Part shown: piece after piece, positions 40,979 through 50,339 of the stretch
Position numbering within the stretch: the first letter of the stretch is position 1
Layout: each line of letters starts with the position of its first letter
NCBI RefSeq assembly: GCF_010993745.1
Contig: NZ_WOTN01000002.1
Coordinates: 1,364,001 to 1,428,000, forward strand
From: Fodinicola acaciae
Lineage (GTDB): Bacteria; Actinomycetota; Actinomycetes; Mycobacteriales; HKI-0501
Length of the DNA: 64,000 nt
Direction: 5' to 3'
Program-made: the position numbers and the translations under genes
The notes under the pieces: generated by a model
The model's input: only the letters and a program-made list of their open reading frames with translations
What the model was told of the DNA's origin: nothing
Databases searched by the model: none

Positions 40979-42604
40979 GTGCGTGTTTTGGCTGCTGGTA
41001 AGTGGTTTCTATGCGCCGCCGTCGCGCTGGCGTTGGCCGCGAGCGGCCAGCCGGCATCGCGGCCGGCCGCGGCCGCGACGACCTTCAGTAATCCGGTCGC
41101 CACCAACCGCTCCGATCCGCACATCATCTCCTACGGCGGAAAGTATTACTACACCTCAACGGACGGCTGCGTCGGCGGTTACATCTGCGTGTGGCAGTCG
41201 GCGACGCTGACCGGCCTCGGCTCGGCGACCCGCTTTCCGGTCTTCCAGATCCCGGCCTGTCCCGCGGTCAACTGCGCCGAGGTGTGGGCTCCGGAAATCC
41301 ACGCGATCGACGGCACTTTCTACATCTATTACACGGCCGGAGCCGGTGACGCGCACCGGATTTTCGCACTGCGAGCCACCACCGGCAGTCCGACCGGTGC
41401 GTACGCTGAGGCCAACACCGGCGCGCCACACGGCCAGATCACCGAGTCCAGCAACACCTGGGCCATCGACCCCGACGTGTTCCAGATCGGCGGCACGCTC
41501 TACCTGACCTGGTCCGGCTGGCCGAGCGCGTCCGGCGGTGAGCAGGACATCTTCCTCGCGTCGATGAGCGATCCGTTGCACGTCAACAGCAAGCGTGTCA
41601 TGCTGTCACGACCGGACCGGGCGTGGGAGAAGGACGGTCTCGCGGTCAACGAAGGTCCGGTCGGATTTCAGCACGGCGGCAGGACTTTCCTCACCTACTC
41701 CGGGAGTTTCTGCGACACCGTCAGCTATGCGGTCGGTCTGCTGACGTTCGCCGGCGGCGACCCGCTCAACGCGAGCGCCTGGCAGAAGACCGGTCCGATC
41801 TTCAAATACCACAGCGGGGTCAAAGGCTCGGCGTCGTTCGTGCCGATCCGTACGCTCGACGGCACCGAGGACTGGTTTTTGGTGCACTCCAACACCAAAG
41901 GCTGCGACCCCGGTCGCGAGCTGAGGCTGCAGCGGCTGCTCTGGGACACCGACGGCAGCCCGCTGCTCGGCTATCCGGTCGGCGACGGTGTCGCGCTGAC
42001 ACCGCCGTCCGGCGAGCTCGGCTCGGCCGGCAGCCCGAACCCGTACAACCAGGGCTGGGGCAATGCCTTCGGCGATCTCGCCGAAGGCGTCGACGACGGC
42101 GAAGTCGCCGGCAGTTGGACGGTGAACAGCCCGACCGGTGCCACCCTCACGTCCTTCGGCGGCGTGCCGTGGACGCGGCTTTTCCGTGCGTCCAACCCGA
42201 ATTACGAGACCTATCGCGTCACGGTCGACGCGCGGTGGACCGGCACCGGCACGACCTCGAACTATCCGAAATACGGGATCTACGCCTCCTACGACGACCG
42301 CAACAACCACGTCGAGGTGTTCATCGACCGGAAGAACCTGGTGCTCGCGACACACGCGGTCGTGCAGGGTGCCGAGCAACCGTGGCAAAACGCGGCGCTG
42401 CCGGCCGGTTTCGATCCGGCCGTGGCGCACCGGCTGAGCGTGCTGAAGACCGGCGCCACCTACGCGTTTTCCTTGGACGGCGCGGTGCTGCAGACGCGTA
42501 CGTTCCCCGGCACCTTTCCGGTGCTGCTCAACGGCCAGGTCGGCCTGGTGACCGAGGACAGCACCGCCGCCTACACCAACCTCGCGGTCACCGAGACCCG
42601 CTAG
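40979..42604 (+). CDS. Secreted glycoside hydrolase family 43 enzyme
   Basis: A 541-residue secreted protein. The signal peptide is VLAAGKWFLCAAVALALAAS with an ASRPAAAA cleavage region near residue 30. The five-bladed propeller of GH43 follows: NRSDPHIISYGGKYYYTST with the base Asp, VWAPEIHAIDGTFYIYYTAG, TWAIDPDVFQIGGTLYLTWS (second Asp) and LAVNEGPVGFQHGGRTFLTY (acid Glu). The last about 180 residues form a separate beta-sandwich (NYETYRVTVDARWTGTGTTS, YASYDDRNNHVEVFIDRKN). Family members cut arabinose or xylose side chains from plant polysaccharides. GTG 40979 has GGGGAG eight bases upstream. The end overlaps the convergent lyase gene by 4 bases. Confidence 0.93.
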   Translation: MRVLAAGKWFLCAAVALALAASGQPASRPAAAATTFSNPVATNRSDPHIISYGGKYYYTSTDGCVGGYICVWQSATLTGLGSATRFPVFQIPACPAVNCAEVWAPEIHAIDGTFYIYYTAGAGDAHRIFALRATTGSPTGAYAEANTGAPHGQITESSNTWAIDPDVFQIGGTLYLTWSGWPSASGGEQDIFLASMSDPLHVNSKRVMLSRPDRAWEKDGLAVNEGPVGFQHGGRTFLTYSGSFCDTVSYAVGLLTFAGGDPLNASAWQKTGPIFKYHSGVKGSASFVPIRTLDGTEDWFLVHSNTKGCDPGRELRLQRLLWDTDGSPLLGYPVGDGVALTPPSGELGSAGSPNPYNQGWGNAFGDLAEGVDDGEVAGSWTVNSPTGATLTSFGGVPWTRLFRASNPNYETYRVTVDARWTGTGTTSNYPKYGIYASYDDRNNHVEVFIDRKNLVLATHAVVQGAEQPWQNAALPAGFDPAVAHRLSVLKTGATYAFSLDGAVLQTRTFPGTFPVLLNGQVGLVTEDSTAAYTNLAVTETR

Positions 42605-43443
42605 CCGATGGCTTTGGCCAGGGCCAAGATCCGCTCGGCGTTGCGTACGTGCAGGTTTTCGATCATCCGGCCGTCGACCGTCACCACACCGCGGCCGGCG
42701 GCCTGTGCCTCGGCGAAGGCCTCGATGATCCGCCGCGACTTTTCCACCTCCGCGTCGGAAGGCGCGAAGATCCGGTTGCACGGCTCGATCTGCGACGGGT
42801 GGATCAGCGTCTTGCCGTCGAAACCAAACTCGCGTCCCTGTTGGCATTCGGCCGCGAATCCGTCGGCGTCCTTGACGTCGTTGTAGACGCCGTCCAGGAT
42901 CACCTTGCCGGCGGCCCGAGCGGCCAGCAGGCACAAGGAAAGTCCGGTCAGCAGCGGCGCACGCCCTGGTACGTGCTCGGCGTGCAGCTCATTGGCGAGG
43001 TCGTTGGTCCCCATCACCAGTACGGTCAACCGCTCGGACGCCGACGCGATCGCCGACGCGTTCAGCATCGCCTCCGGCGTCTCGACCATGGCCCACAGGG
43101 CCGTACGCGCCGATCCCAGCGACCGCGCCAAAGTGCGGACGGCGTCGGCCGAGTTCACCTTCGGCACCAGGATCGCGTCGGGTTCGGCGGCGACGGCGGC
43201 CGCGATGTCGTCGGCGTGCCACTCGGTGTCGGCCGCGTTGACGCGGATGGCGATCTCGCGACTGCCGTAGTCACCGGAAGAAGCCGCCGCGCAGACGCGT
43301 TTTCTGGCCTCTTCCTTGGCATCCGGTGCGACGGCGTCCTCCAGGTCGAGGATCAGCGCGTCGGCAGGCAGTGTTTTGGCTTTCTCCAAGGCACGTTCGT
43401 TGGCGCCGGGCATGTAGAGCACGGACCGTCGCGGCCGGGTCAT
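42601..43443 (-). CDS. CitE-like CoA-ester lyase (HpcH/HpaI superfamily)
   Basis: A 280-residue lyase of the CitE-like group: [20 protein letters not shown], then [20 protein letters not shown] near residue 35 with [27 protein letters not shown] carries the conserved Arg, [17 protein letters not shown] the metal-binding Glu (VET), and [11 protein letters not shown] the Asp. [20 protein letters not shown] closes the family pattern. These enzymes cleave or form (3S)-citramalyl-CoA, malyl-CoA or similar. Its ATG overlaps the TGA of the upstream paralogue (ATGA), so both are in one operon. The pair is divergent from the FAH-RraA operon; the substrate is unknown. Confidence 0.92.
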   Translation of the reverse strand: MTRPRRSVLYMPGANERALEKAKTLPADALILDLEDAVAPDAKEEARKRVCAAASSGDYGSREIAIRVNAADTEWHADDIAAAVAAEPDAILVPKVNSADAVRTLARSLGSARTALWAMVETPEAMLNASAIASASERLTVLVMGTNDLANELHAEHVPGRAPLLTGLSLCLLAARAAGKVILDGVYNDVKDADGFAAECQQGREFGFDGKTLIHPSQIEPCNRIFAPSDAEVEKSRRIIEAFAEAQAAGRGVVTVDGRMIENLHVRNAERILALAKAIG

Positions 43444-44489
43444 GACTCGTACGCCTTCGCCAGCTCCGGATCGCGCTGCGCCAACGCATCGGCGAGCTCG
43501 GCGACCACGCGACACTGTTTGACGCTCGCGTCGTCCTGCATCTTGCCGTCGATCATCACCGCGCCGGTGCCGTCGCCCATCTCGGCGATCACCCGCCGGG
43601 CCCACCGCACTTCCTCGGGATCGGGCGAAAAAACCTTGCGTGCGATCGGGATCTGCGCCGGATGCAGGCTCCACGCGCCGACACAGCCGAGCAGATAAGC
43701 GTTGCGAAACTGGTCCTCGCACGCGACGACATCGCGGATGTCACCGAAAGGCCCGTAATAAGGCAAAATCCCGTGTGCCACACACGCGTCGACCATCCGC
43801 GCGACCGTGTAATGCCACAGATCCTGTTGATACGTCGTACGTCCGGCGGTCAGGTCGTCGCCGGTCGGGTCGGACCGTACGAGATAACCGGGGTGGCCGC
43901 CGCCGACGCGGGTCGTCTTCATCCGCCGGCTGGCGGCGAGGTCGGCCGGCCCGAGCGACATTCCCTGCATCCGCGGACTGGCGCCGGCGATTTCCTCCAC
44001 ATTGGCCACGCCGGTGGCGGTTTCCAGGATGGCGTGCACCAGGATCGGCCGCGACACACCGGCTTTTGCCTCCAGCTGAGCCAACAACCGGTCGACGTAA
44101 TGGATGTCCTCGGGGCCTTCGACCTTCGGCACCATGACGACGTCGAGCTTGTCGCCGATCGCCGGCACGAGTGTCAGCAGGTCGTCCAGGGCCCACGGCG
44201 AGTCGAGGCTGTTGATCCGCGTCCACAGCTGCGTCTCGCCGAAGTCGGTCGCCTTCGCGATGTCGACCAGGCCGTTGCGCGCCGCTTCCTTGTTGCTCGC
44301 CTGGATCGCGTCTTCCAGGTTGCCGAGCAGCACGTCGACCTTCGGCGCCAGGTCCGGCACCTTGGCCGCCATCTTGGCGTTGCTGGGATCGAAAAAGTGG
44401 ATCATCCGGGACGGCCGGAACGGGATGTCCCGCACCGGCGCCGGAGCACCGACGGCCAACGGCCGGAAGAAGTCCTTAGCCGAACGCAT
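43440..44489 (-). CDS. Malyl-CoA/CitE-like lyase, longer paralogue
   Basis: A 349-residue protein of the same superfamily as the gene after it, but of the longer malyl-CoA lyase type. [20 protein letters not shown], then [40 protein letters not shown] and [40 protein letters not shown] has the metal-binding Glu, [20 protein letters not shown] the Asp, and [20 protein letters not shown] the final conserved segment. Mcl-type enzymes cleave malyl-CoA and beta-methylmalyl-CoA to glyoxylate and an acyl-CoA. ATG 44489 is preceded by AAGGT. It is the first gene of a two-gene operon. Confidence 0.9.
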   Translation of the reverse strand: MRSAKDFFRPLAVGAPAPVRDIPFRPSRMIHFFDPSNAKMAAKVPDLAPKVDVLLGNLEDAIQASNKEAARNGLVDIAKATDFGETQLWTRINSLDSPWALDDLLTLVPAIGDKLDVVMVPKVEGPEDIHYVDRLLAQLEAKAGVSRPILVHAILETATGVANVEEIAGASPRMQGMSLGPADLAASRRMKTTRVGGGHPGYLVRSDPTGDDLTAGRTTYQQDLWHYTVARMVDACVAHGILPYYGPFGDIRDVVACEDQFRNAYLLGCVGAWSLHPAQIPIARKVFSPDPEEVRWARRVIAEMGDGTGAVMIDGKMQDDASVKQCRVVAELADALAQRDPELAKAYES

Positions 44490-44547
44490 GCCGCAGACCT
44501 TAACGGCTGTTCGGCCAGCCGGCCGGATCCGGTGAGAAATGCAACGC

Positions 44548-44600
44548 TTGACGATGAAACCATTCGACGTCATATATGATTTCGTACACGAAGCGAGGAG
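44548..44600 (+). promoter_or_regulatory. Promoter and operator-like palindromes before the FAH-RraA operon
   Basis: TTGACG (44548-44553) is followed after 17 bases by CATATA (44571-44576), with TATGAT overlapping it at 44575-44580. The palindrome TCATATATGA (44570-44579) covers the -10 region. TTCGTACACGAA, with five-base arms, follows at 44581-44592. A GntR- or IclR-type regulator would fit, but no such gene lies beside it. Confidence 0.45.
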
Positions 44601-44608
44601 GGCTGCAG

Positions 44609-46042
44609 ATGGATCCGGTCAGCGCGGCGCTGGGTACGCGGCCCGGCGTGATCGTCGCGGTTCACGTCAACTACCGCGGCCGAGCCGCGCAGCGCGGCCG
44701 TACGCCGACGCAACCGTCGTACTTCCTGAAGCCGACATCGTCACTCAGCGCGACCGACCAGCCGCTCGTACGTCCGAAAGGCTGCGAGCTGCTCGGCTTC
44801 GAGGGCGAGATCGCGCTGGTCATCGGCTCGGAAGTGCATCGAGCGACGCCGGAGGAGGCTTGGCAGGCCGTACGGTGGGTCACCGCCGGCAACGACGCCG
44901 GCGTCTACGACATGCGCTATGCCGACCGCGGCTCCAACGTACGGTCCAAAGGCGGCGACGGCTTCACCCCGCTCGGCGTCGACCTGCTGCCGGCCGACGG
45001 GCTCGACCCCGGCCGGCTGTGGATCCGGACATATCTCAACGGCGAGATCGTCCAGGACGACACGACCGAAGGCATCTTCTTCAGCTTCGGCCAGTTGGTC
45101 GCCGACCTGTCCGAGATGCTGACGCTGCGGCCCGGCGACGTGATTCTCACCGGTACGCCGGCCGGCGCGAGCGTGGCGCAGCCCGGCGACGTGATCGAGG
45201 TCGAGGTCGGCAGCCTCGACGATCCGTCGCTGACGACCGGCCGGCTGCGCAATCCGGTCGTCGCGGGCGACGAGCCGATCGGCCGCTACGGCGCGCCGCC
45301 GAAGGCCGATGACGCGACGCGCGCCGAGGCATACGGACAGCCGAAACGCGCGCTCTCGGCGGACGTACGCGAGCAGCTGGCGTCGGTCAGCGTCGCGACT
45401 TTGAGTTCTCAGCTGCGAAAACGCGGCCTCAATGCGGTGTCGATCGACGGCGTACACCCGCTCAGGCCGGGCAGCAAGGTCGTCGGCACCGCTCGTACGC
45501 TGCGCTATCTGCCGGTGCGCGAGGACGTGTTCGAGTCGCGCGGCGCCGGTTTCAACGCGCAAAAGCAGGCGATCGAGGCGGTCGGACCCGGCGACGTGCT
45601 GGTCATGGAGGCGCGCGGCGAGCATGGATCCGGCACGATCGGCGACATTCTGGCGTTGCGGGCGCACGTACGCGGCGCGGTCGGCATCGTGACCGACGGC
45701 GGTGCGCGCGACGTGGCGACTCTGTCCACATTGGACATTCCAGTTTTCGCCGGCGTGGCGCATCCGGCGGTGCTGGGACGGAAGCACGTGCCGTGGGAGA
45801 GCGACGTGGCGATCGGCTGCGGCGGCGCGCTGGTCGAGCCGGGCGACGTGATCGTCGGCGACGACGACGGGGTTTTGGTGATACCGCTGGCGATCGCCGC
45901 CGAGGTGGCCGCCGACGCGGTCGAGCAGGAGCGGCAGGAGCGGTTCATCGTCGAGCAGGTGCGTGCCGGCCATCCGATCAACGGCCTCTATCCACTCGGC
46001 AAGGAGTGGAAGCCGGCGTACGAGAAGTGGGTGGAAAAGTGA
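44609..46042 (+). CDS. FAH-domain/RraA-domain fusion protein
   Basis: A 477-residue two-domain enzyme. Residues about 1-220 are a fumarylacetoacetate-hydrolase domain: [40 protein letters not shown] with the metal-binding Glu pair, [14 protein letters not shown] and [20 protein letters not shown]. Residues about 245-470 are an RraA-like domain: [40 protein letters not shown] and [20 protein letters not shown], with the GD and RD residues of the pyruvate/Mg site. In homoprotocatechuate degradation HpaG has two FAH domains (decarboxylase plus isomerase); here the second is replaced by RraA, a family with decarboxylase and aldolase members. GAGGAGGG precedes ATG 44609. First gene of a four-gene overlapping operon. 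Confidence 0.9.
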   Translation: MDPVSAALGTRPGVIVAVHVNYRGRAAQRGRTPTQPSYFLKPTSSLSATDQPLVRPKGCELLGFEGEIALVIGSEVHRATPEEAWQAVRWVTAGNDAGVYDMRYADRGSNVRSKGGDGFTPLGVDLLPADGLDPGRLWIRTYLNGEIVQDDTTEGIFFSFGQLVADLSEMLTLRPGDVILTGTPAGASVAQPGDVIEVEVGSLDDPSLTTGRLRNPVVAGDEPIGRYGAPPKADDATRAEAYGQPKRALSADVREQLASVSVATLSSQLRKRGLNAVSIDGVHPLRPGSKVVGTARTLRYLPVREDVFESRGAGFNAQKQAIEAVGPGDVLVMEARGEHGSGTIGDILALRAHVRGAVGIVTDGGARDVATLSTLDIPVFAGVAHPAVLGRKHVPWESDVAIGCGGALVEPGDVIVGDDDGVLVIPLAIAAEVAADAVEQERQERFIVEQVRAGHPINGLYPLGKEWKPAYEKWVEK

Positions 46043-46968
46043 AGTTTCGCAGCGATCCCGGTCAGATCCGGGGTTCGATCGCGCCGGTGGTGACGCCGTT
46101 CGCCGCCGACGGTTCGTTGGACACCGACAGCCTGCGCCGGCTCATCCGCTGGCAGTTGGCCAGCGGCTCGCACGGCATCTCGCTCGGCGGCTCGACCGGT
46201 GAGCCGAGTGCGCAGACGATCGCCGAGCGCGCGACCGGGATCCGTGTCGCCGCCGAGGAAATCGGCGACGCGGTGCCGTTCGTGCCGGGCACCGGATCGG
46301 CCAAGCTGGACGAGACGCTTGAGCTGACCGGCATCGCACGCGACGCGGGCGCGGACGCCGTTTTGATCATCACGCCGTACTATGCGCGGCCGACGCAACA
46401 AGCGCTCTACGAGTGGTATGGCACCGTGGCGCGCGAATATCCGGACCTGCCGGTGATCGTCTACAACGTGCCGTCGCGTACGGCCGTCGACATCGCGCCG
46501 GAGACGGTCGCTCGGTTGTTCAAGGATTTCGACAACGTGGTCGGCATCAAGGAGACCACCAAGGATTTCGAGCATTTCTCCAGGGTTTTGTACGCCGCCG
46601 GTCCGGAACTGCTTGTCTGGTCCGGCATCGAGCTGTTGTCGTTGCCGCTGCTCAGCCTCGGTGGCGTCGGTTTCGTTTCGGCGGTGGCAAATCTGGCGCC
46701 AGCCGCGGTCTCGCGGATGTATCAGGCCTGGGTCGACGGCGACCTGGCGACCGCGCGCGACCTGCACTATCGCCTGCATCCGCTGGTGGATTTGCTGTTC
46801 GCCGAGACCAATCCGGCGCCGGCCAAATGGGTGCTGGAGCAGCGCGGACTGGTCAGCTCCGGGCACGTACGGCCGCCGCTGATCACGCCGACCGAGGCCG
46901 GGCTGGCGAAGATCAGGCAGCTGCTGGCCGCCGGCGAAGACCTGCTGAGTCCGATCGGGGATGTGTGA
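46039..46968 (+). CDS. DapA-family class I aldolase
   Basis: A 309-residue enzyme of the dihydrodipicolinate synthase/N-acetylneuraminate lyase family. SIAPVVTPFAADGSLDTDSL, then SHGISLGGSTGEPSAQTIAE, the substrate-carboxylate loop (usually GTTGE), and ADAVLIITPYYARPTQQALY. VIVYNVPSRTAVDIAPETVA has the catalytic Tyr, and VVGIKETTKDFEHF the Schiff-base Lys. DHDPS for lysine is unlikely because the gene lies in a catabolic operon. A retro-aldol role replacing HpaI, releasing pyruvate from a hydroxy-oxo acid, is inferred. Its GTG overlaps the previous TGA (GTGA). Confidence 0.9.
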   Translation: MKFRSDPGQIRGSIAPVVTPFAADGSLDTDSLRRLIRWQLASGSHGISLGGSTGEPSAQTIAERATGIRVAAEEIGDAVPFVPGTGSAKLDETLELTGIARDAGADAVLIITPYYARPTQQALYEWYGTVAREYPDLPVIVYNVPSRTAVDIAPETVARLFKDFDNVVGIKETTKDFEHFSRVLYAAGPELLVWSGIELLSLPLLSLGGVGFVSAVANLAPAAVSRMYQAWVDGDLATARDLHYRLHPLVDLLFAETNPAPAKWVLEQRGLVSSGHVRPPLITPTEAGLAKIRQLLAAGEDLLSPIGDV

Positions 46969-48452
46969 TGACACCGGAAAACCTGCCGAAGTTCCTGCCG
47001 CATTTCATCGGTGGCGAGGAGGTCGAGAGCCTGTCCGGTGAGACCTTCGACGTGGCCGATCCGGTCAGCAACCAGCCCTACGCGACGGCCGCCGCCGGCC
47101 AGAAAGCAGACATCGACCGAGCCGTACGTGCCGCGCGCGACGCCTTCGTCGGCGGTCCTTGGCCGTCGATGACGGCACGCGCCCGTGCGCGGGTTCTCAA
47201 CAACATCGCCGACGCCGTCGAGGCACAGGGTGACCGGCTGGCCGCGCTGGAGACCTTCGACACCGGCCTGCCGATCACACAGGCGCTCGGACAGGCCAGG
47301 CGTGCCGCGGAAAACTTCCGGTTTTTCGCCGACCTGATCGTCGTACTGGACGAAAACGCCTATCGCGTGCCAGGTGCGCAGCTCAACTACGTCGTACGCA
47401 AACCGGTCGGCGTTGCCGGCCTGATCACGCCGTGGAACACGCCGTTCATGTTGGAGAGCTGGAAACTCGCGCCAGCGCTGGCCTCCGGTTGCACGGTCGT
47501 GTTGAAGCCGGCGGAGTTCACGCCGCTGTCGGCCAGCCTGTGGGGGAAGATCTTCGCCGACGCCGGCCTGCCGACCGGAGTTTTCAACCTGGTCAACGGC
47601 ATCGGCGAGCAGGCCGGCCAGGCGCTGGTCGAGCATCCGGGCGTGCCGAGGATCTCCTTCACCGGGGAGACGACGACCGGCCAGGTCATCATGCGTACGG
47701 CGGCGGACAACCTCAAAGGCCTGTCGATGGAGCTCGGCGGCAAGTCGCCGGTCGTGGTCTTCGCCGACGCCGACCTCGACGCCGCCATCGACTCGTCGCT
47801 GTTCGGAGTTTTCTCGCTGAACGGCGAAAGGTGCACGGCCGGCTCACGGATCCTGGTCGAGCGCTCGATCTACGACGACTTCGTGTCGCGTTATGCCGCT
47901 CGCGCCGAGAAAATCGCGGTCGGCTCGCCGGCGGACAGGGCGACCGAGGTCGGCGCGCTCGTGCACCCGGAGCATTACGCGAAGGTGATGTCGTACGTGG
48001 AGATCGGCAAGACCGAGGCACGGCTGGTGGCCGGCGGATCGCGGCCGGCGCACCTGCCCGACGGCAACTACCTGTCGCCGACGGTTTTCGCTGACGTGCC
48101 GCCGACCGCGCGGATCTTCCAGGAGGAGATCTTCGGCCCGGTGGTGGCGATCACCCCGTTCGACACCGACGAGGAAGCGATTTCGCTGGCCAACGACGTG
48201 AAATACGGCCTGGCCGGCTATGTCTGGACCGAGAGCCTGCGCCGCGCACACCGCGTGTCGAGCTCGATCGACGCCGGCATGGTGTGGGTCAACTCGCACA
48301 ACATCCGCGACCTGCGTACGCCTTTCGGCGGCGTGAAAGCCAGCGGCGTCGGCCATGAAGGCGGTCACCGCAGCATCGACTTCTACACGCACGAACAGAT
48401 CATCCATCTGGCGACCGGTGACGTGCACACCCCGCGGTTTGGAGGAAAATGA
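46968..48452 (+). CDS. hpaE: HpaE-like 5-carboxymethyl-2-hydroxymuconate semialdehyde dehydrogenase
   Basis: A 494-residue NAD-dependent aldehyde dehydrogenase. Key segments are LITPWNTPFMLESWKLAPAL near 150, VVLKPAEFTPLSASLWGKIF (the Lys contacting the nucleotide), GETTTGQVIMRTAADNLKGL and SMELGGKSPVVVFADADLDA (general base Glu). FGVFSLNGERCTAGSRILVE has the nucleophilic Cys, and EEIFGPVVAITPFDTDEEAI is the final conserved part. The length and FSLNGERCTAGSR pattern are those of HpaE/HpcC. Placed between a DapA-type aldolase and an HpaD-like dioxygenase, oxidation of the ring-cleavage semialdehyde is the likely step. The ATG overlaps the previous stop in TGATG. Confidence 0.88.
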   Translation: MTPENLPKFLPHFIGGEEVESLSGETFDVADPVSNQPYATAAAGQKADIDRAVRAARDAFVGGPWPSMTARARARVLNNIADAVEAQGDRLAALETFDTGLPITQALGQARRAAENFRFFADLIVVLDENAYRVPGAQLNYVVRKPVGVAGLITPWNTPFMLESWKLAPALASGCTVVLKPAEFTPLSASLWGKIFADAGLPTGVFNLVNGIGEQAGQALVEHPGVPRISFTGETTTGQVIMRTAADNLKGLSMELGGKSPVVVFADADLDAAIDSSLFGVFSLNGERCTAGSRILVERSIYDDFVSRYAARAEKIAVGSPADRATEVGALVHPEHYAKVMSYVEIGKTEARLVAGGSRPAHLPDGNYLSPTVFADVPPTARIFQEEIFGPVVAITPFDTDEEAISLANDVKYGLAGYVWTESLRRAHRVSSSIDAGMVWVNSHNIRDLRTPFGGVKASGVGHEGGHRSIDFYTHEQIIHLATGDVHTPRFGGK

Positions 48453-49483
48453 TGAATCCGCCGGACGTCATCCGGTCCGCGTACGCCGAGCTGGTCGTCA
48501 CCGACCTGGTCGCGGCTCGCTGGTTCTACGTCGACATCCTGGGCCTGGTCGTCACGGCCGAGACCGACGACGCGCTCTATCTGCGCGCGTACGAGGAATA
48601 CACCCACCACAGCCTGATCCTGCGGCTCGGACAGACGCCGGCGCTGGCGCGTTTGTCCTACCGGGTAAGGAGTGCGGCCGAGGTCGACGTCGCCGAGGCG
48701 TACTTCCGCCAGCTCGGCGTCCGGGTCGAGCGCGTGCCGGCTGGCACGACCCTCGGCATCGGCGAGGCCGTACGCATCGAGGACCCGCTCGGGTTTCCGA
48801 TCGAGTTTTTCTATGACTGCACGCATGTCGAGCGGCTGACGCAGCGCTATGACCTGCAGCCGGCCAACGCGCTGTCGCGGCTGGACCATTTCAACGTCCT
48901 CACGCCGGACGTGCCGGCGGCCGAGGCGTACTATCGCGCCCTTGGTTTCGGTGTCTCGGAAACCATCGAGGACAGCGACAACCTTTACGCCGCCTGGCTT
49001 TTCCGCAAGCAGACCGTGCACGACATCGCGCTCACCAACGGTGACGGCCCGCGGCTGCACCATCTCGCGTTTGCCGCGCACGAGCGGGGAAACATCCTGC
49101 ACACCTGCGATCTGCTTGGTGCGCTGCACAAGGAGGGCCTGATCGAGCGCGGTCCCGGCCGGCACGGCGTCTCGAACGCGTTTTACCTGTACGTAAGGGA
49201 TCTCGACAAGCACCGGATCGAGATCTACACGACGGATTACTACACCGGAGACCCCGACAATCCGACCGTACGGTGGGACGTACAGGACGACCGGCGGCGC
49301 GACTTCTGGGGAAACGCGGTCGTGCACTCCTGGTATGCCGAAGGCACGCCGGTGCTCGACCTGGACGGCAAGATCCGGCCGCAGGTCGCGGCGGCCGCCA
49401 GCGAGGAGAAGGTGCGCGTCGGCGCGGACGGTTTCAGCGTTTCCGAAGGCGAAGGCGAAGGAAAACTCGGCAACCAGGTCTGA
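48449..49483 (+). CDS. hpaD: HpaD-like extradiol dioxygenase (homoprotocatechuate 2,3-dioxygenase type)
   Basis: A 344-residue type I extradiol dioxygenase with two vicinal-oxygen-chelate domains. The C-terminal domain carries the metal ligands: His in LSRLDHFNVLTPDVP near 150, His in GPRLHHLAFAAHERGN near 212, and Glu in DKHRIEIYTTDYYTGD near 265. The extended C-terminus (PTVRWDVQDDRRRDFWGNAV, VHSWYAEGTPVLDLDG) closes over the active site in homoprotocatechuate 2,3-dioxygenase and is present here. It opens a catechol-type ring next to the hydroxyls using Fe(II) or Mn(II) and oxygen. Two adjacent ATG codons overlap the previous stop. Last gene of the operon, followed by a very strong hairpin. 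Confidence 0.92.
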   Translation: MMNPPDVIRSAYAELVVTDLVAARWFYVDILGLVVTAETDDALYLRAYEEYTHHSLILRLGQTPALARLSYRVRSAAEVDVAEAYFRQLGVRVERVPAGTTLGIGEAVRIEDPLGFPIEFFYDCTHVERLTQRYDLQPANALSRLDHFNVLTPDVPAAEAYYRALGFGVSETIEDSDNLYAAWLFRKQTVHDIALTNGDGPRLHHLAFAAHERGNILHTCDLLGALHKEGLIERGPGRHGVSNAFYLYVRDLDKHRIEIYTTDYYTGDPDNPTVRWDVQDDRRRDFWGNAVVHSWYAEGTPVLDLDGKIRPQVAAAASEEKVRVGADGFSVSEGEGEGKLGNQV

Positions 49484-49486
49484 GGT

Positions 49487-49533
49487 CGCATGGCCACCAT
49501 GCTTGCGTCAGACGCAAGCATGGTGGCCATGCG
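49487..49533. terminator. Perfect 22-base inverted repeat between convergent genes
   Basis: Bases 49487-49508 pair perfectly with 49512-49533 around a 3-base CAG loop. It lies between the stop of the dioxygenase gene (49483) and the stop of the convergent gene (49536), so it can end both transcripts. There is no T-run. Confidence 0.8.
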
Positions 49534-49535
49534 GA

Positions 49536-50069
49536 CTATCGACTGGCGGCCAGCTGGCGCTGCGCGGCATGGCAGAGCCGCGCCGCGACGGCATGCGCGT
49601 TAGGCGCCGGTGACCGCAGCAGCTCGCCGGCCAGGCAGGCCAGCTGGTCGGCCAGCAGCAGCCGGCCGTCGTCGGTCGCCAGCTGCACGCGGACCCAGCC
49701 ACCGCCGTGCCGCACCAGCAGCACGGGTACGGCCCGGCTCAGCCGGCTGAAGTGCAGATCGGTGCGTACGTCCGTGGCCGTGCTGAGGTCGACGCGGCGG
49801 GTACGGAAGCCGCGTACGACCAGCACGCTGCCCTGCAGCCAGGCGCCGCGGCGCAGCCGCCAGAAGGCGAGCGGCAACAGCAGAAGTGCCGCGGCGGCGA
49901 GAGGCACCGCGAGGAAGCCCGCGTCGAGGGTCCAGTGGTTCATCTGTGCCGCCATCAGCAGCACGCCGGCCGGCACGACGACGACGCAGCTGGCCAGCAA
50001 CAGCCACAGCCGCGGACGCGTGTGGGTGACGGCGCCGGCGCCGAGCGAGACCTGGTTCAGATGAGCCAT
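49536..50069 (-). CDS. Membrane protein with PH-like domain, unknown function
   Basis: A 177-residue protein with two membrane segments near the N-terminus: LWLLLASCVVVVPAGVLLMA and DAGFLAVPLAAAALLLLPLA. They are followed by a cytosolic beta-rich part, RRGAWLQGSVLVVRGFRTRR, VDLSTATDVRTDL and RHGGGWVRVQLATDDGRLLL, reminiscent of the bacterial PH-like domain of small actinobacterial membrane proteins. GGAG lies four bases before ATG 50069. The C-terminus is helical (ACLAGELLRSPAPNAHAVAA). No neighbours suggest a role. Confidence 0.7.
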   Translation of the reverse strand: MAHLNQVSLGAGAVTHTRPRLWLLLASCVVVVPAGVLLMAAQMNHWTLDAGFLAVPLAAAALLLLPLAFWRLRRGAWLQGSVLVVRGFRTRRVDLSTATDVRTDLHFSRLSRAVPVLLVRHGGGWVRVQLATDDGRLLLADQLACLAGELLRSPAPNAHAVAARLCHAAQRQLAASR

Positions 50070-50301
50070 GTCTCCAACGTAGGGTGCCGGCCGCCGGCTG
50101 GCACGACCCCTTCGTGCCAATCTCGGTGGTTCGCACGCGATGGGACACCCAACGGGGTCCGTTGGGGCAACGCGCGCCTGGCCGTACGGGCCGGTGGCCG
50201 GACATTTGTCGCAGCGGACACACGCTAGCCGGCCCGTCTTTGGGTTTCCTGAAAGTCCAGGTCAGGACGCGTGGCTTGACGCCGTACGCGACAACCTCTA
50301 G

Positions 50302-50332
50302 GACAGAGGACGTCCTATGTCATATGTCCTGG
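50302..50332. promoter_or_regulatory. Palindromic operator region before the sialidase gene
   Basis: AGGACGTCCT (50307-50316) is a perfect palindrome. It is followed by ATGTCATATGTCCT, which repeats the GTCCT unit, and preceded by GGACAG. The cluster of GGAC/GTCC half-sites fits repressor binding over the promoter; the ribosome-binding site GGAGG follows at 50331. Confidence 0.5.
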
Positions 50333-50339
50333 AGGCCCG

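Noticed and set aside
46039-46968. DapA-family gene as lysine biosynthetic dapA
   Set aside because: It is translationally coupled inside a ring-cleavage operon, which argues for a catabolic aldolase.
42601-49483. Calling the operon a proven 4-hydroxyphenylacetate pathway
   Set aside because: The hydroxylase HpaB/C, HpaF and HpaH are not in the window, so only the catechol-cleavage part can be supported.
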